From positions 1-41,410 of IMG/VR virus record IMGVR_UViG_3300010396_000068: a stretch of DNA of 41,410 nucleotides; one strand, 5' to 3'. The stretch comes from a virus. Below the pieces are notes generated by a model. That model made no database searches, was not told where the DNA came from, and saw only the letters and a program-made list of their open reading frames with translations. The position numbers and the translations under genes are program-made. Shown in pieces: positions 8,101-15,149 of this stretch (position 1 is its first letter; each line of letters starts with the position of its first letter).

Positions 8101-9719
8101 TCGCCGCGCGCAATGATCTGATCGTACTCGGGCAGCCCGTTCGTGCCTTTCTTCTTCGACCCGGTTTTGAATTCGTCCGGATCCAGCTCGACCGCATTAC
8201 CGCGAAGCGTGCCATCCTCGCGCAAGATACTCTGGACGCCTCCTTTCCCGCTTGCGCCGCCACCCCCCATCACGACCGCGATCGGTTGCGCATCCGGCGC
8301 TACCGGCATCTTGTCCGCGAACCGCTCGTCGATCAACGTTTGCCGTAGCTGCTGACGTTCCGGTGATTCGTCGTGGACGTGCGACTGCAAGAGTTCGTCA
8401 CCTTCTGGAATGACGTGATTCTCACGGAAGCCGAAATTCTGCGCATCCAAGTCGACTGGCGTCTCGCTTGGGAAGCGCGCCAGCGGACCGCTCAACAACA
8501 TCGCGTCTTGTGTTTCGCGATCGGCTTCGGCGAGTGCTTCCGCGAAGCCATCCGCCTTCCCGTCCGGCACCGGCCGCGGGATCGTGTTCATGCCGCGCAC
8601 GATCGGATCGACGTACACGTCGTCGCCGTTCGCGACCTGCTTGATGGCCGCGTCCAGCGCCTTGTAGTGCAGGCCCTGCGAGGCGAAATCGGTCGGGACG
8701 CCGGGCGCGGTATCGGCAGCCTGGCGCGCGTTGAGACTGGTCAGCGCGGCATCGACGTTGGCCGCGGGCACGTAGCCGGTGCCGTCATGCAGCTTGTCGA
8801 ACAGTTCGGGGTTCGCGGTGATCTTGTCTGCGAGGTTCGCTTCGCTGCGCGTTGCCGCCGCGTCGAGCGTCCGGTTGATGCCTTCGTGCACCAGCGGGAA
8901 CGCGAGACCGACCAGCGCATCCGAAAGCATCGTCTGCGCGTCGTTCCACTGCTCTTGCGCGGCGAGGTCGTTGTAGCCCGCAGCTTTCAGGATCGCGGAA
9001 TCCGCGCCGCGGTTCGCAATGCCACCGGCGAAGTTCACGGCGCCACTTTTCAGCACGCGCGAGGCGAGCGATTCACCCTCGCCGCCCACCGCGCCCATCG
9101 CTTCGAACGTGCCCGCGCTGATCGCACCCGAAGCCGCGGCGGTGCCGGGATCGACGCCTTGCGCTTCCAGTTCCTGCGTGCGCTCGTAGCCTTGGGTGCC
9201 GGCGGCGAATTCCAGGCCGCCCGCGCCACGCGTCAACAGACTGCCCACGCCGATGCGCACCAATGAATCGACCGCGCCAAACAGCAGGTTCCCTGCCGCG
9301 CCGGTCGTGTGCGGGTCGGGGCGATAATCCTGCTCGGCGGTCGAGCGAAGATCGGCCACTTGCTGTGCCGTTTCGTCGGCGGCTTCGTCGACCTTGCTGC
9401 GCAACGTGTCAGGCGCCGCTTTGAACGGCGTGCCCATGCCGTAACCTTCCGGCTCGCCGGCGAGGTTGCTGAAATCGTGTGCGCCGGTGACCTTGTCGAC
9501 GGCACCGCGCAACGCGGCATTGGTCGCGCCATACACGTCGAGCCCCACGTTCGCGAGCGCGTGCGGGACCGCGCCCGCGGCATGCCACCAGCCCGCGAGC
9601 GCGCCGGGTTTCGGTGCGGTGGACGCGGCTCCGGCGTCAGGCCCATACAGCCCTTCGAACGTGGCCTGCTCGTCGGCGGTGAGGCCGTTAGAATTCAGGC
9701 CGGGATCATCCATTGCCAT
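5151..9719 (-). CDS. Giant polyvalent ejection protein with zeta-toxin-like, HExxE and DdrB-ParB-like domains
   Basis: This 1522-residue protein is likely packaged and injected. Residues 130-250 are Gly/Ala-rich and possibly membrane-active. Residues 475-660 match a zeta-toxin kinase: a P-loop GGGGASGKGG (485-494, with Gly where Ser/Thr is usual), ELDPDEFK (511-518), LLLDRTM (569-575) and an ARASER arginine cluster (609-614). Residues 790-925 carry a YLDKRMP...LHERTEW segment (HExxE at 830-834), seen in other polyvalent proteins and possibly a degenerate metallopeptidase. Residues 1010-1310 resemble the DdrB-ParB domain (VDAGDVAASH, GRVAGVQAAW). The C-terminal helix ends in VNCFLSFG. Linkers at about 700-770 and 1350-1470 are Gly/Pro/Ala-rich and contain out-of-frame ORFs. 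The start overlaps the upstream gene by 14 bp and the stop overlaps the downstream ATG. A role against host defences or in takeover is inferred from the polyvalent protein class. Confidence 0.8.
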   Translation of the reverse strand: MAMDDPGLNSNGLTADEQATFEGLYGPDAGAASTAPKPGALAGWWHAAGAVPHALANVGLDVYGATNAALRGAVDKVTGAHDFSNLAGEPEGYGMGTPFKAAPDTLRSKVDEAADETAQQVADLRSTAEQDYRPDPHTTGAAGNLLFGAVDSLVRIGVGSLLTRGAGGLEFAAGTQGYERTQELEAQGVDPGTAAASGAISAGTFEAMGAVGGEGESLASRVLKSGAVNFAGGIANRGADSAILKAAGYNDLAAQEQWNDAQTMLSDALVGLAFPLVHEGINRTLDAAATRSEANLADKITANPELFDKLHDGTGYVPAANVDAALTSLNARQAADTAPGVPTDFASQGLHYKALDAAIKQVANGDDVYVDPIVRGMNTIPRPVPDGKADGFAEALAEADRETQDAMLLSGPLARFPSETPVDLDAQNFGFRENHVIPEGDELLQSHVHDESPERQQLRQTLIDERFADKMPVAPDAQPIAVVMGGGGASGKGGVQSILREDGTLRGNAVELDPDEFKTGSKKKGTNGLPEYDQIIARGDTRAAAITHAESDRLYQEALARAMKGRYNLLLDRTMSNPDKAEAELKALKDAGYFVHHIGVSVPVHEGLARASERSQHEPEARLVPAPDLIKAHGNYSGAIEAGRIVPYTDRFDLYDNFVRRGERPVKMATGADGALEIIDPRRYDHFVAKGDANRDAKTFRELYQQGRAGRTHPSIEGPDLGPDRGGDSGGMGTSGGDGGRGTPPELPISPPRGPHGQATEDLNPAASGVSASGPGEPLHPWTPVDDTVSVPYAGGVSDDGQTVYLDKRMPETVEVDAKTIDAKAAVVLHERTEWPLMHLTGPMDAKAIDALLARVGDAGTVPEASLDKLRAGEPLTYAEAHQIATLTENHWVRETYGVDPEKYQRALTDAIAKARKEAPHEKDIPADLDEKPYANVGEKRLLANKPGGALMQNRDRARAASLTQMAGIANAPDAQRLGFSRDPNTGAPMVSAADAEHAIPEADQGKRDVVVFADGRKVPVRYAVVDAGDVAASHAADGTVNPDYEGAPLQALNNGRVAGVQAAWRNGNADAYKAGLIDEAAMFGLDPKAIADKTQPMVIRLYDAAHNFGDMGKASNESGALGLSPSEQALTDARALPDLDSLPLTESGEISARADDPFHRAFLRNLGVNDAAKLVDASGRFNKTYLDRLRAALFARAYGDPRLVEMQTESTDPVARNVLNALTAAAPEWAKVDAAAPLGDYAGRITAAMDLLRQARESGETVAQKLAQGDLIARDHRGDLWAKFFADSARSPKLIGEALRDAARMIVAEQRKLLNGDLLGGGSRSESDITKAVLKVAEDRYGQQRPQQSGSLFNVAGRPARDAVRLAGDAATGSGADVARDRPREQAQGERAPAGHAADGQPAATAEPKGGAARSEVGDGGNPEATAGAAGQAGATGPEEPGRAAPDAEGRSGARQDSGADRDLARARQAIAQRPDLMLPEGLSAAEAMRQADEDVANAERQADAIKAAVNCFLSFGSDAA
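5285..5461 (-). CDS. Nested small coiled-coil ORF, 58 aa, out of frame inside the polyvalent gene
   Basis: This frame encodes MAATRKQLQEQQAKL followed by further heptad-like charged residues, a probable coiled coil, and ends at TGA 5285-5287. It starts 3 bases after the TAG of the 76-aa nested ORF and is in the same frame, +1 relative to the long gene. Of its 58 codons 52 end in G or C, against about 27 of 58 third positions for the long frame over the same bases. That is the signature of the frame under coding constraint in a GC-rich genome. The function is unknown. It may be translated by coupling to the ORF just upstream. I do not recognise a family. Confidence 0.5.
   Translation of the reverse strand: MAATRKQLQEQQAKLAQLDQKSRDVLRRMRKDAAELARIREQIETLHAPVRRSRSART
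5465..5695 (-). CDS. Nested small ORF, 76 aa, out of frame inside the polyvalent gene
   Basis: This ORF encodes a 76-residue protein, with an Asn/Asp/Ser/Pro-rich start (MDSNDPNNPAASS), a helical middle (MQQLDRALMWHAIGHANKL) and a proline run (NPPPPPS). GAGG lies 6 bases upstream of the ATG. 67 of 76 codons end in G or C, against 35 of 76 third positions of the overlapping long frame, which here reads as a Gly/Ala-rich linker. It is probably a real overprinted gene rather than a shadow. I do not recognise the family. Compensating frameshifts in the long gene are an alternative, but the in-frame TAG between this ORF and the next argues against that. Confidence 0.55.
   Translation of the reverse strand: MDSNDPNNPAASSTSQADPPAMPYDSPAMQQLDRALMWHAIGHANKLKVNEPRLVMPPMDNPPPPPSQKVALHAVK
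7430..7636 (-). CDS. Nested small ORF after the zeta domain, 68 aa; candidate toxin partner
   Basis: A GTG start at 7636 sits 9 bases behind a strong Shine-Dalgarno sequence AAGGAG (minus strand, 7651-7646). It encodes MTQKPSESFISKGEQDELI, then RLKDPTWDPIAGATPEAWAR, and a basic C-terminus. 53 of 68 codons end in G or C, against 37 of 68 for the overlapping long frame, which here reads as a Gly-rich linker (residues 695-763). It begins exactly where the zeta-toxin-like domain ends, the place of a partner gene in a toxin-antitoxin cassette. I do not recognise the family, and the antitoxin idea is inference from position only. Confidence 0.6.
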   Translation of the reverse strand: MTQKPSESFISKGEQDELIRRLKDPTWDPIAGATPEAWARAVATADEERRQNYPSARRAALMAKQPKT

Positions 9720-12450
9720 TGATGTTGTCCATGACTTGCTGGCCGAGGGTCGTGGGCGCCGCTTGCGAGGTCGGCTTCGCGGGCTGCTGCGGCGTCGCCG
9801 CGGCCGTGGGATCGGCCGCCGGATACGCGATGCGCAGCACTACCGGCTTGCCGTCCTTGTCGCGCACCGGCGCGCCCGCGCTGCTCAAGGTGTAGGTGTT
9901 CGGGCCGAGCCGGTCGAGATTGAACGCGCTGGCATTCTCGCCAGCCGCACCCGGCACGTTGACGCGCGCGCCCTGCCACGCCTTGTTCACGGCGTCGGTA
10001 AACGCACTCTGGTCCATGCCGTAGGGCGGCAGCACGTTGTGACCACCCCAGTCCACCACGTTGCCCAAGGTGGCGCGCGCCGCCTCCTGCGCGATGTTCG
10101 AATCCAGCGCGCCGTCGACCTTGCCCTGCTTGGCCGCGAGGCCCGCGTACATGGCGCGGTAGGCCTGATACGCCTGCGCCTCGGCGGCGCCATCGCCGCG
10201 GAACGCATCGCCGGCCACAGCGCTCCAGGTCGAACGCAGCCCGAGCGCGCCGGAATCGGACGGCATCGCGAACTTCTGCCCGTGCCCGGCTTCCTTGTCG
10301 GCCTTGGTCGGGTTAATGAGCGCATCGCCGGTCAGCATGGTTTCGGCGACATCGGCCGCGCTCATGCTGGTCGGCTGCTTCCACCACAGCGAGCCGGTGG
10401 TGCCGGTCTGGATCGCGTGCCCCGCGCCCATGATCGTGCCCGCGGTCGCGGCCACCGGCGAATTCGCGCCGATGGCGCCGAGCACCTGCTGGTATTCCGG
10501 TCCCTGCATCGTGGTCGACAGCGATCCCAGGAACGCGGCCTTCTGCAGCGCCGGCATGCCGTTCAAGGTTTGCGACAGCGCGGATTTCTCGGTCGCGGTC
10601 AGGATGCGCATCGGCATCTGGAACTGACGCGAAAGGGATTGCATCGGCGCTACGCGCGCGGCGATCGAATCGGCGAGCTTGTCCGGCGAGGACAGGTCGA
10701 TGGGTTTCAGGCCGCCGATATTCGATTGCATCGCCCACTGCACCGGGTCTTTCTGGCGCGCAATGAGCGTCTGCTGCATCGCGCGATCGAGGATATTCTG
10801 GTCTTCCTCTTTCACCGCGAAGTTCTGGCCCGGCGCCGGGTTGCGCGCTTGCGCCAAGTTCTGCATCTGCTCGGGCGTCATGGTGTTGACGGTCGCGAGG
10901 TCCTTCCCGAGTTGCTGGTTGGCAGCGTAGGCGCCATACGCGACCATGCCCTGCTTGTCGCCGTAGGCCTGCGTGAACTCGGTGAGCGAGAGGGGCTGCT
11001 TGACCTGCTGGCCGCTCTGGAACGCCGCGGTGTCGTCACGCACGCGCTGCTCGATGGCACCGCGCATGCTCACCTGATTGCGGTTCACCGCCTCGCGCGC
11101 GCGGTTGTAGAGCTCGACGGCATCGCCCGTGTTCAGGGCGTCGATGCGGAAGTTGCCGGTGCGGTTGAGGCCCACGCGCGGCGCTGATGTTCCGTCCGCA
11201 GGCACGACCATACCGCCACCGGTAGTGGTAACTGCCGGATGGGTTTCGGGGAGCTTGCCGTTGCCGAGCGCGGCATCGACACCTTGCTGGACCTGCTGCG
11301 GGCTGTACGGGTTCTTGCCATTTTCGTGGGTGATGATCGCGTTGGTGAGGGCAGTGAGTTGCGTCGGGTCCTGCAGGTCGACGGGCGTGGACGGGTTGAT
11401 GCCCATCTGCTTCGACACGTCGGCGATGTACGCCTGGGTGTCGTTGTTGTCGGAGGCCGGCGCCCACTTCGAGATGAGGTCGCCGACCGTCTGCGCGCCG
11501 TCCTTCTGCTGCATGTGGTAGGCGTTCAGCGCCAGCGCGCGGATGCCTGCGACGGGCGAGCCGAAAGCCTCGAACGATGGATCGGCGGATGGGACGGCAC
11601 CATCCCACGCGACGCCGGACTTCTTGAGGTTGCCGGGGTTGTTGTTGCGAATGCCGCGCGGCGCCGTAGGGTCACCGCTGACGGCTGTCGAGTCCGGGCT
11701 GTACTGGCCGACGCCGAGGCGCGCGGAAAGATCGTGCAATGCCGCTTCCGGGTCCTGGACGATCGACTGCTCGATGGCGGCTTTGTTCGCAGCCTCGTTC
11801 GCGGCTTGGTAGGACTTGTTGAATTTGTCGATGGAAAACTGCGTGTAGTCGTCCGGCCAGCCCTGCGCTTCGCCGTACTGCTTGATGGTCGCAATGCCCT
11901 GCGCTTGCGCGGCCTGCGCAGTCGCGGCATCGCCCGATTGCGCAGCCGTCGTCGCCGAGGACAACGCGCTCCCGACCGCGCCCTCGAACGCCTGCTGCTG
12001 GTACGCATCGTTCTCGCGCAGCGCGTATTCGTTGGTGCGGTCGAGCAAGCCCAGCCGACGCTCGGCGAACGTGCGCCCGACAAGTTCGCGCTGCACCGGG
12101 TTCTTGATGTTCTGCAGGTACTGATTCGACCACTCGGAGAAGTCCTGGTTGACCGCGCCCGGCGCCTGCAGCGCGTTGTGGCCCTTGTAGCTGTAGAGGC
12201 CCGTCGGGTTGTTAGGGTCGAAGTAGGACGCTTCCTTGTTGGCAAGATCGGTGCGCGCCTGATTGAGCGCGGCAAGGTTCGCCTTCTCCTGCTCGACGCG
12301 CGCGAGTTCACCCAGGCGATCGCCGAACCCCATCAGCGCCTCGCCGACATTGGCGCCCATGCCTTCGGCGCTCACCTGCAACGGGTTGCGGACATCAGGC
12401 ATGCCGGTCGGCTGGATGTCAGGCAAGCCGACGGTTGGGACGCGGATCAT
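9706..12450 (-). CDS. Internal virion protein with lytic transglycosylase-like domain, 914 aa
   Basis: This is a large ejection protein that probably opens the peptidoglycan during DNA entry. Residues 265-396 carry RGIRNNNPGNLKK, then FEAFGSPVAGIRALA and a THENGKNPYS segment. This resembles the virion muramidase/transglycosylase domain family that includes the PRD1-type structural lysins. The N-terminal 250 residues are helical, with Gln/Ala-rich coiled-coil-like stretches, and the remainder is helical without recognised motifs. It corresponds in place to T7 gp15/gp16. Its start (12450) abuts the stop of the gp14-like gene, and its end overlaps the polyvalent gene start by 14 bp. Confidence 0.8.
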   Translation of the reverse strand: MIRVPTVGLPDIQPTGMPDVRNPLQVSAEGMGANVGEALMGFGDRLGELARVEQEKANLAALNQARTDLANKEASYFDPNNPTGLYSYKGHNALQAPGAVNQDFSEWSNQYLQNIKNPVQRELVGRTFAERRLGLLDRTNEYALRENDAYQQQAFEGAVGSALSSATTAAQSGDAATAQAAQAQGIATIKQYGEAQGWPDDYTQFSIDKFNKSYQAANEAANKAAIEQSIVQDPEAALHDLSARLGVGQYSPDSTAVSGDPTAPRGIRNNNPGNLKKSGVAWDGAVPSADPSFEAFGSPVAGIRALALNAYHMQQKDGAQTVGDLISKWAPASDNNDTQAYIADVSKQMGINPSTPVDLQDPTQLTALTNAIITHENGKNPYSPQQVQQGVDAALGNGKLPETHPAVTTTGGGMVVPADGTSAPRVGLNRTGNFRIDALNTGDAVELYNRAREAVNRNQVSMRGAIEQRVRDDTAAFQSGQQVKQPLSLTEFTQAYGDKQGMVAYGAYAANQQLGKDLATVNTMTPEQMQNLAQARNPAPGQNFAVKEEDQNILDRAMQQTLIARQKDPVQWAMQSNIGGLKPIDLSSPDKLADSIAARVAPMQSLSRQFQMPMRILTATEKSALSQTLNGMPALQKAAFLGSLSTTMQGPEYQQVLGAIGANSPVAATAGTIMGAGHAIQTGTTGSLWWKQPTSMSAADVAETMLTGDALINPTKADKEAGHGQKFAMPSDSGALGLRSTWSAVAGDAFRGDGAAEAQAYQAYRAMYAGLAAKQGKVDGALDSNIAQEAARATLGNVVDWGGHNVLPPYGMDQSAFTDAVNKAWQGARVNVPGAAGENASAFNLDRLGPNTYTLSSAGAPVRDKDGKPVVLRIAYPAADPTAAATPQQPAKPTSQAAPTTLGQQVMDNINGNG

Positions 12451-13079
12451 CAGCCGAAACTCCCCAGGAAGCTTGAGGTCGACCCGTTGTACATGCCGAA
12501 GCTCGATCCGGGGCCGGTGTAATTGCCGCCGGTGATTACCGAGCCGCTATTCATGCCGGGCGAGCCGGTGCCCCCGAACCCGCTGTTCATGCGCGACATG
12601 CTGCCCATGACGCTCGACAGGCCCGAAATCAGCGTGCTGGTCTGCTGGGTCTTGCCCTGCCACTTCGCGTACTGTGCGGCGCCCTGATCGGTCAGCGATT
12701 GCACCTGGAAGCCGTAGGCGCGCTGCGCGGCGTTGATACGCGCCTGCCGCTCATTCATCCCGGTCATCATCGCCGTGTCGCCGAGAATGTCGGCGGCACT
12801 GCCGGTGGTCACGTCCACGTTGTTTGCCGCGAGCGCCGCCATCTGTTGGCCGCGCATCAAGTTGCCGCGGATGCGTTCCTGATCGGCGGCATAACTGCCC
12901 TGCGCATTCGCGTTGGCCGCCTGCACGTTGGCGAGCTTGGCGTTCTGAAGATCAACCTGTTCGTTGTACGCCGCGGCCTTCTTCTCCTGGTTCATCGCGT
13001 ACGCGGTGCCGACCACGGCGGTCGCCGCGCTCGCGGCCATCAGGATGTAGGCAGCGGTGGTGCCCATGACAACACACAT
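12450..13079 (-). CDS. Internal virion protein, T7 gp14-like, 209 aa
   Basis: The start MCVVMGTTAAY (ATG 13079) has GAGG upstream. An earlier in-frame start would add an Arg-rich tail that overlaps the Rz1 gene, so I reject it. Residues 8-28 form a membrane segment (YILMAASAATAVVGTAYAM). A long Ala/Gln-rich helix follows (about 30-140), then a Gly/Ser/Asn-rich tail (150-209). This layout is usual for the small inner-core protein that makes the outer-membrane part of the ejection channel in T7-like podophages. It is the first gene of the internal protein block. Confidence 0.75.
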   Translation of the reverse strand: MCVVMGTTAAYILMAASAATAVVGTAYAMNQEKKAAAYNEQVDLQNAKLANVQAANANAQGSYAADQERIRGNLMRGQQMAALAANNVDVTTGSAADILGDTAMMTGMNERQARINAAQRAYGFQVQSLTDQGAAQYAKWQGKTQQTSTLISGLSSVMGSMSRMNSGFGGTGSPGMNSGSVITGGNYTGPGSSFGMYNGSTSSFLGSFG

Positions 13080-13092
13080 GGTGCGATCCTCG

Positions 13093-13383
13093 TTACTTCG
13101 TTTGCGCCGGCGGGGCTTGGCACGCCTGCGGGGTCGGCGGCGGCCAGCAATGCAGACGCACGCCCACACAATCGTGCGAAAGAATCTGCTTGGCCGTGCT
13201 GTCGGTCAGCACGTCGGCCTTGGACACGACGATGGGGCTCCACGGACCACAGTTCTCAATGATCGTCCGGGGCGGCGCTGTCGCCGCGCACCCAGCCATC
13301 GTCGCGAAGCTCGCCAGCAGCAGTGGCAGGATCAGCGGTGCCCACCTGCTGTGCTGGCGCGTCGGGGAGTTTCTGGATTGCAT
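13093..13383 (-). CDS. Outer-membrane spanin lipoprotein (Rz1-like)
   Basis: This 96-residue protein has a signal sequence (PLILPLLLASFATMAGC) with a lipobox-like MAGC, so Cys would be the lipidated first mature residue. The C-terminus is proline-rich (WPPPTPQACQAPP), as in Rz1 proteins. The gene begins inside the Rz-like gene in another frame (overlap 13256-13383), the classic overlapping spanin arrangement. It should join the inner-membrane spanin across the periplasm and fuse the membranes in the last step of lysis. The start at 13383 is chosen because the upstream extension is Arg/Pro-rich and lies before the signal sequence. Confidence 0.75.
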   Translation of the reverse strand: MQSRNSPTRQHSRWAPLILPLLLASFATMAGCAATAPPRTIIENCGPWSPIVVSKADVLTDSTAKQILSHDCVGVRLHCWPPPTPQACQAPPAQTK

Positions 13384-13621
13384 TTTGAACCTCACTCGCG
13401 GCCTGGCTGGCCGCCTGTTGCGCTTGTTGGTCGGACGCGGCGAGCGCGGCATCATGTTCAGCCGCTGCCGCCTTCGCTTGTGCTGCGTCAGCGTCGCCCT
13501 TCGCCGCGCCCGTCTTTTCGCCCTTGAGGAACCCGAACGTCAGGGCTGCGCCGATGGCCGCGATGATCGCCCCCGCGATCGCCAGCCACTTGCTGGCCTT
13601 GGCCCATAGCCATGCGATCAT
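13256..13621 (-). CDS. Inner-membrane spanin (Rz-like)
   Basis: This 121-residue protein has an N-terminal membrane anchor (WLAIAGAIIAAIGAALTFGF, residues 12-31) followed by a long Ala/Gln/Asp coiled coil (40-95). That is the layout of Rz i-spanins. Its ATG overlaps the stop of the upstream small membrane gene by 4 bases, and its 3' part contains the start of the Rz1-like gene. It is the periplasmic coiled-coil partner of the lipoprotein encoded at 13093-13383. Confidence 0.8.
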   Translation of the reverse strand: MIAWLWAKASKWLAIAGAIIAAIGAALTFGFLKGEKTGAAKGDADAAQAKAAAAEHDAALAASDQQAQQAASQAASEVQNAIQKLPDAPAQQVGTADPATAAGELRDDGWVRGDSAAPDDH

Positions 13622-13794
13622 TTCGGGATTGCCCCGCTATCGAACTTCGATTCCAGCTTTTCGAGTTCGCTGCCGAAGTCGGACAATTCGGCGTGCAGCA
13701 CGGTGAGCGTGGACGTGTGCTGGCGGATGGCGCGCAGATGCAGCCATTCGATCACGGCAACCACGAGCAGCAGAATGGCGATGAGGTAGATCAC
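13618..13794 (-). CDS. Small membrane protein of the lysis cassette, 58 aa
   Basis: The GTG start at 13794 forms a GTGA overlap with the holin stop and lies behind GGAGA. The protein has one N-terminal membrane helix (IYLIAILLLVVAVIEWLHL) and a helical charged tail (ELEKLESKF). It sits between holin and Rz. It could be a second holin, a holin regulator or an antiholin. The sequence does not decide this. Confidence 0.65.
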   Translation of the reverse strand: MIYLIAILLLVVAVIEWLHLRAIRQHTSTLTVLHAELSDFGSELEKLESKFDSGAIPK

Positions 13795-14084
13795 GGCGTG
13801 TCTCCTTGGTGGAAGTCGTTGGAGGAAGGCGGTGCAGGCGGTTTGGCCGGAAGGTTCGGTTGATCGATCGCGCGTGCGATCACACTCGCGATAGGACCCA
13901 GCATGCTGCCGAGGGTGAGGAAGGTCAGCAGCCAATGCGGCACGCCGGACACCACGCTGGGCGCAATCGCCAGCGCCGAGCCGTACGCGGTCAGCGCCGC
14001 ACCGAAGGCTGCGGACAGCAGTCCGAACTGTACGGAACGAAAGCGCTTCCAGTTATGCACGTCTTTGACAAGGTGCCATCTCAT
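13791..14084 (-). CDS. Holin, 97 aa
   Basis: The ATG at 14084 is preceded by GGAGG at good spacing and overlaps the stop of the zinc-ribbon-like gene. The protein has a basic N-terminus (MRWHLVKDVHNWKRFRS) and two hydrophobic segments (about 24-46 and 53-75) followed by a Pro-rich tail. Size, two membrane helices and position between endolysin and spanins fit a holin that triggers lysis by forming lesions in the inner membrane. I do not assign a specific holin family. Confidence 0.75.
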   Translation of the reverse strand: MRWHLVKDVHNWKRFRSVQFGLLSAAFGAALTAYGSALAIAPSVVSGVPHWLLTFLTLGSMLGPIASVIARAIDQPNLPAKPPAPPSSNDFHQGDTP

Positions 14085-14239
14085 ACGAATCCTCCATTCA
14101 CGCGCCGAACGCCGAACTTGCGTTCCAGAACGTACGCTTTGACTGGCGTCGGAGCGGCGGTCTTTTTCTCTTTGGGCGCGTCCGGAATCGGCTGCTTGCC
14201 GAGCGGATAGCCGCACTTGGGACAGCGCGAACGTTTCAT
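14081..14239 (-). CDS. Small CxxC protein, 52 aa
   Basis: A 52-codon gene lies in the gap between endolysin and holin. Its ATG overlaps the endolysin stop (ATGA) and its stop overlaps the holin ATG. It starts MKRSRCPKCGYPLGKQ, with one CPxCG knuckle typical of small zinc ribbons, followed by Lys/Pro-rich sequence. Overlap at both ends and an uninterrupted frame support it as real. The function is unknown. With a single CxxC it could bind zinc only as a dimer or as half a ribbon. Confidence 0.6.
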   Translation of the reverse strand: MKRSRCPKCGYPLGKQPIPDAPKEKKTAAPTPVKAYVLERKFGVRRVNGGFV

Positions 14240-14799
14240 CCGCCGAGCCCCACCTTGTAGAAGAAGTGCCGGTCACCCGGCGTGCCGTACACGAACGTCG
14301 GCGATCGTCCGTAGGCCCATGCCGGCGTCGCGATGGTTTCCGCGAAATAGTGATCCGCGCCCCGTGTGAGGTCGGGCAGCGTTTCCGCGACGGCCTTCTT
14401 GGCGAGCGTGGTCGCGATCGCGAACGCTGCGTCGTCGATCGGCCCGCGCATCTTCGCCGCCTGCGGATCGTTGGTGTTCCAGCACGAGAACTGCTCGGGC
14501 GTGAGGCACACGCTGCGAAGGTCTTTCCCCCACCAACCCGGATTTTTCGCCCGGTTCTGGATCACGTTGCACACCGCGTGCATGCCGGTTTCGCCCTGCG
14601 AGCGCGCCTCGCCCCACAGCGTGCGGGCGACCAGGTCGACGACCGTGGAACTGGCGGCAGCATCGGCCTTCGGCTCCGGCAGCGGCGCAGGAAGTTCCGC
14701 GGGCTGCGCGGGCTCCGGGAACGGCGCCGGTGTGTCCGTGGTCGGCGGCAGCCGGAACAACCCGATGAGCCATGCCACGATTCGCTTCAGTGCGTCCAT
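14236..14799 (-). CDS. Endolysin, SleB-type cell wall hydrolase, 187 aa
   Basis: Residues 55-187 match the cell wall hydrolase SleB (Hydrolase_2) family: ARTLWGEARSQGETGMHAV (Glu of WGEAR is the likely catalytic acid), VIQNRAKNPGWWG, EQFSCWN and a C-terminal YGTPGDRHFF. The N-terminus has a short hydrophobic helix (residues 4-17, IVAWLIGLF) and a Pro/Ala-rich linker (18-48), so it may be exported or membrane-held until lysis like a SAR endolysin. It lies directly upstream of the CxxC gene, holin and spanins. Confidence 0.85.
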   Translation of the reverse strand: MDALKRIVAWLIGLFRLPPTTDTPAPFPEPAQPAELPAPLPEPKADAAASSTVVDLVARTLWGEARSQGETGMHAVCNVIQNRAKNPGWWGKDLRSVCLTPEQFSCWNTNDPQAAKMRGPIDDAAFAIATTLAKKAVAETLPDLTRGADHYFAETIATPAWAYGRSPTFVYGTPGDRHFFYKVGLGG

Positions 14800-15149
14800 C
14801 CCTTCACCCTCACGCCGTGATCTTCTTCGAGCCGCCCCAGCCGCCGCTCGTGATCCGCCAGTTCGGCCTGAATTTGCGCCTGCGTTCGCGCCAGCGCCGG
14901 GACATTCGCAAGCTGCGTCGTCAACATCGCGATCTGGTCATTCATCACCGCAACCTGCGTGCGCAGCCCGTTGATGGCCGTCGCGGTGTCGGCGTTGGCC
15001 TTCATCTGCGCGTCGTACTGTTGCGACACCAGTTGCGAGACCAGCCACCATCCGAGCGTGATCGCGACCACGACGGCCGCGAATTCAACGAAGCCGAGGC
15101 GCACCCGGCGCACGCCATCTTCATCCGGTTTTGGAAGTCCGAGTTTCAC
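14787..15149 (-). CDS. Membrane-anchored coiled-coil protein, 120 aa
   Basis: The GTG start at 15149 overlaps the upstream stop (GTGA) behind AAGAGG. The protein has a cytoplasmic head (residues 1-22), one membrane helix (FVEFAAVVVAITLGWWLVSQ) and then a long coiled coil (about 50-110). The layout resembles an i-spanin, but a better Rz/Rz1 pair lies downstream. A phage-encoded membrane factor acting before lysis is possible. The function is unassigned. Confidence 0.65.
   Translation of the reverse strand: MKLGLPKPDEDGVRRVRLGFVEFAAVVVAITLGWWLVSQLVSQQYDAQMKANADTATAINGLRTQVAVMNDQIAMLTTQLANVPALARTQAQIQAELADHERRLGRLEEDHGVRVKGWTH

Noticed and set aside
9466-11187. Plus-strand open frame of 573 codons
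   Set aside because: Shadow opposite the 914-aa internal virion protein; no recognisable domain.
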